Positions 38,601 through 44,825 of a stretch of 64,000 bases of DNA are shown piece after piece; within the stretch, counting starts at the first letter, position 1, and each line of letters begins with the position of its first letter. The notes beneath the pieces are model-generated. The model did no database searches. It saw only the letters and a program-made list of their open reading frames with translations, and was not told the DNA's origin. Position numbers and translations under genes: made by a program. This DNA comes from Muribaculaceae bacterium (GTDB lineage: Bacteria; Bacteroidota; Bacteroidia; Bacteroidales; Muribaculaceae). The stretch spans positions 1 to 64,000 of the forward strand of contig JAFLTQ010000005.1 in assembly GCA_022510385.1 (NCBI GenBank). Reading direction: 5' to 3'.

Positions 38601-38774
38601 CACAATTGTCTGTAACGCCTTAATATTGGAATTCATCTGGTCGCATTTTTGCTCCAGCGTTGTTACCCTTACATCAAGATCTTTAACCGAATTCCATAAA
38701 TCAGAATCATCATATCTGCAGCCTGTGAAAACCATAGCTGTAGCAGCACAAAATGATAGTAAAAATTTTTTCAT
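35634..38774 (-). CDS. collagen-like lipoprotein with DUF4988, BACON and leucine-rich repeats
   Basis: A 1046-residue surface lipoprotein (lipobox FTGC, C19). A DUF4988-like coiled segment (about 24-95) is followed by Gly-X-Y tracts (97-129, 164-228, 256-301, 395-436, 470-513, 548-578) interrupted by short tryptophan-rich modules. The set DUF4988 / GXY / YWTLxGxxxxD / GXY / WYVSxxNGxxW / GXY / DSxF occurs twice (about 30-330 and 340-606). A BACON-like domain (about 700-795) and BspA-type leucine-rich repeats (about 800-940) follow. Such proteins may bind glycans, mucin or matrix; none of this is shown here. The GXY tracts are rich in GKDG, GEKG and GDKG, like bacterial collagens lacking hydroxyproline. 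Confidence 0.88.
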   Translation of the reverse strand: MKKFLLSFCAATAMVFTGCRYDDSDLWNSVKDLDVRVTTLEQKCDQMNSNIKALQTIVNASQNNDYITGVTSLMEDGYEIGYTITFAQSPSINIYHGKDGLNGSDGKDGLDGNHGTNGKDGVDGNDGYTPLIGIAQDSDGHYYWTLDGDWLLDKNGQKVSAEGRPGKDGANGTNGADGKDGVNGTDGTNGADGKDGKDGADGKDGVQGDKGDKGDTGATGAAGKDGITPKLKIEDGDWYVSTDNGLTWTYLGRATGEKGETGATGANGKDGEKGDSGVAGPEGPKGETGPAGPEGPKGDSGDSFFKSVNTTESDDYVIFILADGTEIKIPTWYAFENLKKTCETINSNVKSLQTIVTQLEAGDYVVSCTNFTDPDGRTGYTLKFAKGSEVKIYNGQDGKDGEKGDTGAPGDKGDKGETGAAGEKGEQGVAGADGKTPQISAKRDTDGILYWTLNGEFMTDESGKKIPLTGEKGDKGDQGATGATGDKGETGAAGDKGDKGETGAAGERGADGITPKLKISQEPGDDEEYWYVSYNNGDSWVKLGKARGEKGEKGDTGATGSDGKDGEKGETGAAGKDGDSIFSKVEEDDKYITITLADSGEQIRIPKNKPFRIEFDSEEFTVQPGHTYTLKYNITGGDSDTKINVYEKNGLKAKVNKTTDTKGTIKVTTPSVMTPTTVHELIVMVNDGNDRTLMETLTFVKGVAQLTNSSTIINSNETEVTLELTTNFEHYSIEIPLEAQSWLSVSPQTRATIRKDIIKFNINQNINSDGRSATIKIKDICGEEIESFLIFQNGSSVKTLNVTTDDHLNNVLIDEQTQITHLILSGTLNDNDYTFIAGMTSLKYLDLSAINNTSLPTGTNKKAGLDGSYESIILPENLTSIPDYCFFNMVSLKGDLIIPDKIKEIGDYAFYGCSGLSGNLVIGSSVTSIGLKAFIKSQYLSGTAAGSNVWNSEFFIGIPFNNIYCKALYPPSLNTTLKSNVSTTDDSGAPVFGSIGYCPQFLGIPNGSLSNYTGNKNNSSNLNSSLNSKWGYFPNIEEVDFEELGY

Positions 38775-38812
38775 ATTAGGATATTAATTAATTGCTTTTA
38801 ATAGGGTAATGG

Positions 38813-38820
38813 CAAAATTA
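38813..38820 (-). promoter_or_regulatory. -7 box of the collagen-like gene
   Basis: Minus-strand TAATTTTG, 38 bases before the ATG, fits the -7 consensus; no TTTG at the ideal distance. Confidence 0.4.
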
Positions 38821-38872
38821 CCTATTTGTATTATAATTGTTTGTAAATCAATGAGTCGCATATGGTCGCTAT

Positions 38873-38893
38873 TTGTGACATATTTTGTCACAA
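38873..38893. promoter_or_regulatory. perfect inverted repeat, candidate operator
   Basis: TTGTGACA (38873-38880) and TGTCACAA (38886-38893) face each other across five bases. The site lies about 50 bases upstream of the collagen-like gene's -7 box and 51 bases past the HTH gene stop, placing it where an activator would bind. It has no T tract, so it is unlikely to be a terminator. Confidence 0.5.
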
Positions 38894-38943
38894 TTTATTT
38901 TCCCAGGCTCAAATAGATCTCTTGTAAAGAAATATGCAAAAAT

Positions 38944-39162
38944 TTATTGTCCTTCTTCAGTCAGGGATTTTGAGAGGTCAGCGAAGAAATCATGGTGAAG
39001 GATTTGTGAAATCCTGGAAAGCTGCAGAATGTCGATATTCTCTTTTTCAAAAATCCGATAGATATTCCGTCGGTCGCAATGAAGCTCTGCTGCAAACCAT
39101 GAAATGGTGCAGCTTTTTGGCATATCATCAAAAACAGATTTGATTCTTTGGCCGATTTTCAT
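38944..39162 (-). CDS. small helix-turn-helix protein
   Basis: A 72-residue protein, MKIGQRIKSVFDDMPKSCTI..., whose middle (WFAAELHCDRRNIYRIFEK) is a helix-turn-helix and whose end reads ILQLSRISQILHHDFFADLS. It belongs to a small XRE-like group I recognise from many Bacteroidales genomes; targets are unknown. A second in-frame ATG six codons upstream (39180) is possible, which would put the start directly against a hairpin. The gene lies behind a structured leader and upstream of the collagen-like gene on the same strand, which it could control. Confidence 0.72.
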   Translation of the reverse strand: MKIGQRIKSVFDDMPKSCTISWFAAELHCDRRNIYRIFEKENIDILQLSRISQILHHDFFADLSKSLTEEGQ

Positions 39163-39180
39163 TGAGAGGAAACAGCTCAT

Positions 39181-39309
39181 GCCGTGCGGACCCCTCCACG
39201 GCCATAAGTTCCAAACAAAGAAAGCGTGGGATCTGACTCTCGCTGCCGTCCCACCGCCTGAGGCTTCTCGCATTGCCTTGTAGAATAGGACGGCAACGGA
39301 GAAACCCTC
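39181..39309 (-). ncRNA. predicted structured leader RNA upstream of the HTH gene
   Basis: Three stem-loops line up on the minus strand just before the HTH start. The first is 39309-39260 (CCTC/GAGG, GAGAA/TTCTC and GGCAA/TTGCC pairings separated by small internal loops). The second is 39254-39226 (GTGGGA/TCCCAC). The third is 39202-39181 (GCCGTG/CACGGC, ten-base loop), abutting the possible ATG at 39180. No T tract follows the last stem. Two overlapping open frames cross the region, but their products do not look like folded proteins. A cis-acting regulatory RNA is my inference. Confidence 0.4.
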
Positions 39310-39623
39310 ACGCTTGTAATCAAACGCAATATTTCGCTGTGTTGAAAATATAACAGCGAAACAGGGGATGAATTCCATCCCCGGGCATCCACCATTGCTT
39401 TATCCTTGATTCTACTTTGAATTTTGCGAGAATTCCAGCCGGTCAAGAACAAAGCGCTGAGTAAACGCTTTACAAAATTTTCTTTTGTAAAATTCGTTAT
39501 AAATTTTTGAAATGACAAATATTGTTTCATTCTGAGTCTTTTCACGACTCAAAATTACTCCTTCATCTATTACCCTCCTAATGTCTTTTTTTGTCTTTTT
39601 TCGACTCTATTGTTAATCTCTTC
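39310..39623. other. gene-free stretch between kinase and leader
   Basis: No convincing gene. Minus-strand frames here encode low-complexity Phe/Lys-rich or Arg-rich sequence and overlap the structured leader. It probably holds the promoter of the HTH leader; no clear TTTG-N20-TAnnTTTG was found. Confidence 0.4.
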
Positions 39624-40730
39624 TCAGTCAGAAAAATCTTTATAAACCCTTTCTTCAGCTTCTTTCATATGGCGGTGGAACTCAGAGTTGAAATAAGCTG
39701 CTTCCTCATAAAAGGCTGAAGTTATCTCCCCTTTCGGAGCATCTTTCGGTAGCTTTCTCAATTCTTCTTCATATAATAGCCTCGAACGTATGGAATGATT
39801 TTGAAGAATTTTTATCATTTCTGCAGGATATTTACACTCCTTAAGTGAGTCTATGGCTTCAGATGTCTCGCTTCTTAACGAAGTCTTGAAATCCCGGATA
39901 TTTTCTATTGATGGAATTTCATAATAATTTTTATTCCTATTATCTTCCCTTGCATACCATAATCCGAATCCGGATATCAATATGACAATTGAAAGAGAGG
40001 GCCAAAGCCGGAGTAAATAGCCCCGGTTCCATGACTTGTTAAGACTCGGAATATCCGAGTACCTTTTTTCGGGGTTATTTCTAATACATTTTTTCCAAAC
40101 GAAAGAATACTTTTTGCCAACCAATTCTTTCATAATGACCCCTAAAGAATAAATGTCGCTCCTGCCATCGGGTTTTCTCTTTTCTCGGAGTTCCGGCGAT
40201 GCATAACCGTCAGTAAATCCGGGAGTCTTGATGTCGAAATGAGCATCGTCGTCTGCTATCCCCAGATCAATCAGCTTTACATGGTTTCCGGTGTAGCTTA
40301 TCAGAATATTTGAGGGCTTGATGTCATTGTGTATAATTCCCCGGTTATGTAAATAAGATACAGCATTAAGGAGTTCTTGAAATACTTTCTTTCGCATTCT
40401 TAAAGAGGATTTTTCTGACATGAAAGCTTCAAGAGATCTCCCATCTACATATTCCATTAATATTTCATGGCCTCCTTCGGGATTAAGCCGGTATTCATAG
40501 ACATCCACAATATTAGGATGACTGCAACCTACCGACAGTTCATACTCCCTTCGGAGGATTTTAGACGCCCTTTCATCACTCCTCGCAGCTTGTTTTACAA
40601 TGAAATATCTGCCATCTCTTCTTATTCTGAAAAGCAAGGAATTTTTAGTAGCAAATATGAGTTCCCGAGGAGGATATGACTCCATGTCTTTATCTTCCGG
40701 AACATCTCTTATTTCACTGTCAATAATCAT
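39624..40730 (-). CDS. transmembrane serine/threonine protein kinase
   Basis: A 368-residue eukaryotic-like kinase. Seen are ATP lysine K46 (RYFIVKQA), E62, the catalytic loop HNDIKPSNIL (134-143, D136, K138, N141), the metal motif DLG (155-157, in place of DFG) and PGFTDGYASPEL with GRSDIYSLGVIMKEL. The residue before the catalytic Asp is Asn rather than Arg, so it is a non-RD kinase, probably not switched by activation-loop phosphorylation. One membrane helix (about 240-259) follows and leaves a C-terminal domain of about 110 residues, helical and charged, probably periplasmic. It is divergent from a probable regulator 62 bases away. Confidence 0.9.
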   Translation of the reverse strand: MIIDSEIRDVPEDKDMESYPPRELIFATKNSLLFRIRRDGRYFIVKQAARSDERASKILRREYELSVGCSHPNIVDVYEYRLNPEGGHEILMEYVDGRSLEAFMSEKSSLRMRKKVFQELLNAVSYLHNRGIIHNDIKPSNILISYTGNHVKLIDLGIADDDAHFDIKTPGFTDGYASPELREKRKPDGRSDIYSLGVIMKELVGKKYSFVWKKCIRNNPEKRYSDIPSLNKSWNRGYLLRLWPSLSIVILISGFGLWYAREDNRNKNYYEIPSIENIRDFKTSLRSETSEAIDSLKECKYPAEMIKILQNHSIRSRLLYEEELRKLPKDAPKGEITSAFYEEAAYFNSEFHRHMKEAEERVYKDFSD

Positions 40731-40753
40731 TATTCTTTAACGGGAATAAAGGG

Positions 40754-40785
40754 TTTGCTCAGGTCAAAGTTAATAATTAGTTTTG
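40754..40785 (+). promoter_or_regulatory. interlocked divergent promoters of kinase and regulator genes
   Basis: For the plus gene: TTTG 40754-40757, 20-base spacer, TAGTTTTG 40778-40785, a full consensus. For the minus kinase gene: TAACTTTG at 40772-40765, lying inside the plus promoter's spacer, with no clear -33. Polymerase could not occupy both at once. The plus-strand start of transcription would fall at about 40791-40793, on or next to the ATG. Confidence 0.6.
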
Positions 40786-40792
40786 TAACGGT

Positions 40793-41401
40793 ATGGGTAT
40801 AGAAAGAAATTCACCGAAAATATCGCTTCTTCGGTTAAAAGTAGAAACTATTTTTAACCGTCGTCTCAAAGTGCACAATGATTTTGTGGAGCTGGCATCC
40901 GAAATAGAGGCAAAATTGAAGCAGCATATTTCAGAAACCACCCTTGAGAGGGTGTGGGGATACTCGGTGAGAGGTTATGATTCAGTTTCCCTTCATACAT
41001 TAAATTTACTTTGCAAATATGCGGGCTTTGAATCATGGGTAGATTTTTGCGAATCAATTCAGGAAGAAGGCATCAAGGATTCGGATTTATTTGAAGGGGA
41101 TGGTATCCTCAGCAGTTCATTGTCTCCCGGCGATATGCTGAGGATCGGATGGTTGCCCGACAGGGAATGTATTATCAAATATTGTGGGAATTACAGATTT
41201 AAAGCGGTTGAGTGTAAGAATGCCACTATGAAAAAGGGAGATACTTTTTCTTGCATTGAATTTCGAATGAATCAACCGGCTGTAATGGACAATTTCATAT
41301 CTATAAATGACCCTTCTAAAACTCCTCGACGCTATGTGGCGGGAGTAAAACATGGCCTTAATCTCCTCTCCCTTTTAGATCCAAGGGTTGTCTTCGAGTG
41401 A
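40793..41401 (+). CDS. putative regulator of unknown function, divergent from the kinase
   Basis: The 202-residue product is not a named family to me. Its N-terminal 85 residues (FVELASEIEAKLKQHISETTLERVWGY...SLHTLNLLCKYAGFESWVDFCESI) match a small helical module frequent in Bacteroidales proteins that looks DNA- or protein-binding. The C-terminal half (about 100-202) is beta-rich with LSPGDMLRIGWLPDRECIIKY. No membrane segment. Its promoter overlaps the kinase promoter and its mRNA appears almost leaderless. A kinase-linked regulator is inference. The only in-frame ATG near the start is at 40793. Confidence 0.72.
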   Translation: MGIERNSPKISLLRLKVETIFNRRLKVHNDFVELASEIEAKLKQHISETTLERVWGYSVRGYDSVSLHTLNLLCKYAGFESWVDFCESIQEEGIKDSDLFEGDGILSSSLSPGDMLRIGWLPDRECIIKYCGNYRFKAVECKNATMKKGDTFSCIEFRMNQPAVMDNFISINDPSKTPRRYVAGVKHGLNLLSLLDPRVVFE

Positions 41402-41498
41402 AATTATTATTTGATATTTATAAATAGGTTTGTCTTCGGGTGAAAGTATTTATTAGCAAAAATTTTATATTAAAAAAAAGGTTTGCCTTCGGGTGAAA
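41385..41498 (+). repeat. repeated gene-end sequence
   Basis: The last coding bases of the preceding gene, GGGTTGTCTTCGAGTGAAA (41385-41403), recur as near copies at 41426-41446 and 41478-41498 (GTTTGYCTTCGGGTGAAAG). AT-rich spacers of differing length separate them. Each copy carries the equivalent of the TGA stop. Confidence 0.6.
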
Positions 41499-42088
41499 GA
41501 ATCATTATCTTTGAATAATTATAAAATTAATTTGCAGTTCGTCCTGATTTCACCCATAGACAAACCGCCCGAAGTCAAGCACTCCTTCGAGGGTTAGTGC
41601 GATTTCTCCCGGCATCGGATTCGAGCCTCCCCCAACCCCCAAGGGCATTTGCAGATAGTCGGTGCTGGAAGAATGTTTATAAATCTTCCTCCTTACCAAA
41701 TATTTCCCATAGCACGACAATCCCATTGGAAGTTTTGTATTGCCGAGTTCCGGTAAGTGATATTACCGGAAATTTTCTTGACAATTCTAACTATTTAGGT
41801 TCTAAACTCCGTTTAATCATGGAAGAAAATGGGTTTTTGTAAATTTACGATTAAAAAGTAAATTTGCAAAAATTCTTACAAGCTTAGACCTTAGCTGATT
41901 TGACGATAAACCTTAAATTTTAAGAATCTCACAATAAATTGGCAAAATAAATTTGAGAATCTGACTATTCCGAAAAAGGTTCAATCCTTTGTATCTTGCA
42001 TATTTATACACATTTTAAGAGGGCTACCAAAATAATTAATTCTGACACACCCTCCCATTGGCTTATTCTGATTAAAAATTAAATCTGT
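41499..42088. other. gene-free region
   Basis: Apart from the yifB-derived fragment at 41597-41680, this stretch is AT-rich and shows no coding frame. A sequence near 41963-41990 (GACTATTCCGAAAAAGGTT) resembles the start of the repeat found at 46107 and 46299. Confidence 0.5.
41597..41680 (-). pseudogene. short yifB-derived fragment (copy B)
   Basis: About 45 bases match the minus-strand yifB segment for GSNPMPGEIS (GATTTCTCCCGGCATCGGAT). The next 40 bases do not match yifB but match the tail of the larger fragment at 44783-44822 (GCAGATAGT...GGAA). The two fragments thus share the same chimeric junction and flank the C10 protease gene in the same orientation. Confidence 0.7.
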
Positions 42089-44374
42089 TTAGATTGAGAT
42101 TTTATATCGTTCTTTCCCTGAAACAATTATGTAAACTCCCTTATCCAAATTTTTAAAATCCTCTTTTTTACCGTCTCTCTTTAACAAAATTCCATCTATT
42201 GTGTAAATGGAAAGTGTTTCATCCGGATCTTCAACTATATTTTCTACTCCGGCATCATCAAGATTGATATTGTCTATAATTTCACATCCTCCCCAGGTTT
42301 GCGAGGATTTATATACACTTTTACAACCAACCGGGACATATACCTTAATATTTTGAATATCTTGAGGATCTATATCACAAAACAAATCTATAGCCTCTAT
42401 AGGCGTTGCAATAGGAAGTATTATTTCTTTTAAAGAGTAACAATATCCGAATGTAGATCTTCCTAATTCCTTCAGTTTTTTCGGTAAAGTAATAGATTCT
42501 AAAGATAAACAGCCGGCAAAACTCCAACCATCCAAATAAATTAAATTATCCGGTAACTTAATAGTTTTTAATTCATAACAAGAAAAAAAGGCTGCCCATC
42601 CAATTTTTGATAAAACTGAACTTTTATCAAAATTTACATTTTCCATAGAATATGCATTTTCAAACGCATATGACTCGATTTCTCTAATATTTGCTCCTAT
42701 AGTGACTGTTTTTAGATTCTCACAATCCTTAAAAGCATTCTCACCTATAATTCCCACAGAATATGTTTTATTCTTATATTCTATGTAACTCGGTATAGTA
42801 ACTTCACCTGAATAACTATTGAACTCATTTTTATAAGTTACGTTAGCAGACAATTTATTATCAGGAAATTCATAAAATATGCCCCCAATTTCTACTGTAC
42901 CCTCTTTAGGAATGTCTTGGTAAGTTAAGTTACTGAAGAAACACTCTCCATTTTCAACTACTAAATCCACTGAATTTTGAAATCGATCGCCGAAATGGAT
43001 TTTAATATCATTCATTGAATTTTGTTCTCTAAGAATCGGTGTGAGAGTGTAATGTCCATCAGGAAGTTCCATACTAAAAGCAAAATCCGTAGGGTTGAGT
43101 GATATTTTTTGATAATATTTTTCTTTTGTATTAATTTCTTCAGCCTTTATAAAATAATCTATAAGTAATAAACCTTGTGTAGATCTATCAATGACTAACC
43201 TTAAAATATTATCTTCCAGATGTATAAAATTTCCTTTACTATATATAAATGCTCTTCCACTTCCTCCAACATCTTTTTGGATTCTTGTATATATGTATGC
43301 CGACGGTATACTTATATAGGGATTTTCATTTGAGATATCTATTAAATAATAACCATCACTATTTCCTCCCCACCCGAAATTAAAATGAAAATAGTCTTTA
43401 GAATCGTAACCATCACAAATAAACATGTGTCCGTTATTACCATAAGGAACCGGAAAACCATCTGCGATTTCATTTTTTAAGATATTTTTCCAATCTTGTT
43501 GACTACACCATTCTTGGTAGACCACCACAACGCCCAAATCATATCCAAAAAAATCGTGTAAGTTTTGAGTATTTATATTTGTGCCGGAACCATTTAATCC
43601 ATAGTTCATTTCAAAGGCTACTCCGATATCATACATTAACCGAGCCACTTCATCTCCCTCTTCTTTCGTATATTTACCCCTCGTATATTCCAATAGCATT
43701 TTATCCCAATTATATTCTGATTGAGAAAAATCACGAGAAAGAATTTGTCCGTTCCATTCGTAAGAATACTCACCAACTCCACTGTTAGGATATCTATGAT
43801 AGTACATTATTTGAGCCAATGTTGTAGCCACACAACCTGTTGGGGTGGTAGACCCATCTAATTCGGGACAAAAATTATTGAATGGACTGTTTTGATGCCA
43901 ATGCGTTTTTATTAAAGGATCAACATTTGTAGGAAGATTATCGGATTGATCTCCATTAATAATATTTCCTGACGACCTTGTACTTTTGATAGAAGTCTTA
44001 CGTATATTTTCTATTTGAATAGCATAACTGTCAATTATTTTTTTAACCGCCGGGTTACATTGGTCAAAATTGAAATCCCCGTAATCAGAATATGCCAAAA
44101 TTTCATGGTCAGTGGAGGTGTCACCTGAAACAATTATAAAACCACCATCTTCGCATTTAAAAATATATAGAGCAATCTCTTTTTTAATCGGTGTTAGAGC
44201 TACATGCTCGAGAATAATATTGTTTTTATCCAAATTTCCTCTTGTAATAGAGTTACCTTTGCGAAAATTACTGGCAATATCATGCGCTTTTTCTAAATTA
44301 ATTATTTCACTCTTACTTATAAAGCCACAACAACAGTAAATTGTTATAAACAGCAATAATAATTGTTTTTTCAT
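42089..44374 (-). CDS. C10 family cysteine protease with leucine-rich repeats and sorting domain
   Basis: A 761-residue secreted streptopain-type protease. After a signal peptide (about 1-22) an inhibitory propeptide (about 25-125, LEKAHDIASNFRKGN...GGFIIVSGD) precedes the C10 domain (about 150-350). Its nucleophile is C181 in TPTGCVATTLAQIMYYHRYP and its catalytic histidine H316 in NGHMFICDGYD, followed by FHFNFGWGGNSDGYY. A beta region leads to BspA-type leucine-rich repeats (about 545-680) and a C-terminal sorting segment (LSIYTIDGILLKR...LDKGVYIIVSGKERYKISI). It probably acts outside the cell; the repeats suggest binding to a surface or host protein. Confidence 0.92.
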   Translation of the reverse strand: MKKQLLLLFITIYCCCGFISKSEIINLEKAHDIASNFRKGNSITRGNLDKNNIILEHVALTPIKKEIALYIFKCEDGGFIIVSGDTSTDHEILAYSDYGDFNFDQCNPAVKKIIDSYAIQIENIRKTSIKSTRSSGNIINGDQSDNLPTNVDPLIKTHWHQNSPFNNFCPELDGSTTPTGCVATTLAQIMYYHRYPNSGVGEYSYEWNGQILSRDFSQSEYNWDKMLLEYTRGKYTKEEGDEVARLMYDIGVAFEMNYGLNGSGTNINTQNLHDFFGYDLGVVVVYQEWCSQQDWKNILKNEIADGFPVPYGNNGHMFICDGYDSKDYFHFNFGWGGNSDGYYLIDISNENPYISIPSAYIYTRIQKDVGGSGRAFIYSKGNFIHLEDNILRLVIDRSTQGLLLIDYFIKAEEINTKEKYYQKISLNPTDFAFSMELPDGHYTLTPILREQNSMNDIKIHFGDRFQNSVDLVVENGECFFSNLTYQDIPKEGTVEIGGIFYEFPDNKLSANVTYKNEFNSYSGEVTIPSYIEYKNKTYSVGIIGENAFKDCENLKTVTIGANIREIESYAFENAYSMENVNFDKSSVLSKIGWAAFFSCYELKTIKLPDNLIYLDGWSFAGCLSLESITLPKKLKELGRSTFGYCYSLKEIILPIATPIEAIDLFCDIDPQDIQNIKVYVPVGCKSVYKSSQTWGGCEIIDNINLDDAGVENIVEDPDETLSIYTIDGILLKRDGKKEDFKNLDKGVYIIVSGKERYKISI

Positions 44375-44445
44375 ATTAAAAATTAAAGTCGTGTTTTTAT
44401 ATTAAGTCGTTCCCCTAATCAAGCTTTATGAGATAAATTATTGCA

Positions 44446-44453
44446 CAAATTTA
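44446..44453 (-). promoter_or_regulatory. -7 box of the C10 protease gene
   Basis: Minus-strand TAAATTTG, 71 bases before the ATG. No good -33 at 20 bases. Confidence 0.4.
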
Positions 44454-44594
44454 ATTAAATTCCCACATAAAGAAGTTTACTTATTCTAAAATCAAATTCT
44501 ATCAAAAACTCCAAAGTCCTTTCATTTATTAAAATCACTTTTACCTATTGAATTACCAGAATTGCGTATCCACTTCAAAGTCATAGGCCAAGGA

Positions 44595-44824
44595 AACAAG
44601 CCGGATAGTTTTCTGTATTTTTGGCGCGAGTAACTGTAATTGTCCGGTCTTCTATCGATTGACACAACTCCTTCAACACCTGTCTGGGAAATTCCGGGAA
44701 CTCATATAAAAAAAGCACCCCATTATGTGCAAGCGAGATTTCTCCCGGCATCGGATTCGAGCCACCTCCTACCATCGCAACGGCATTAGCAGATAGTTTG
44801 GTAGTGGAATACTTTTTGAATAGG
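44595..44824 (-). pseudogene. yifB-derived fragment (copy A)
   Basis: About 181 bases (44601-44782) match yifB positions 50501-50682 with about 11 differences, no gaps: roughly residues 280-340, the Walker B region. Here the Walker B aspartate codon reads Tyr (LFLYEF for LFLDEF), so the copy cannot be a working ATPase. It then continues into 40 bases absent from yifB but shared with copy B. A small open frame (87 residues) survives but ends after NYPACFLGL. It directly follows, and overlaps by frame, the end of ATPase copy 2. Confidence 0.85.
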
Positions 44825-44825
44825 C

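Noticed and set aside
38873-38893. CRP-type site
   Set aside because: TGTGA and TCACA are nine bases apart rather than six, so it does not match the known consensus.
39177-39545. 122-residue minus-strand gene, and a 144-residue version of the HTH gene
   Set aside because: Both overlap the structured leader in different frames, lack family features and have Arg- or Phe-rich composition; only the last 72 residues of the longer frame match the HTH group.
41597-41842. 81-residue plus-strand gene
   Set aside because: It runs antisense across the yifB-derived fragment and has no recognisable feature.
41499-42088. Mobile element between the regulator and the C10 gene
   Set aside because: No transposase, terminal inverted repeats or target duplications could be seen; only the yifB-derived direct repeats are present.
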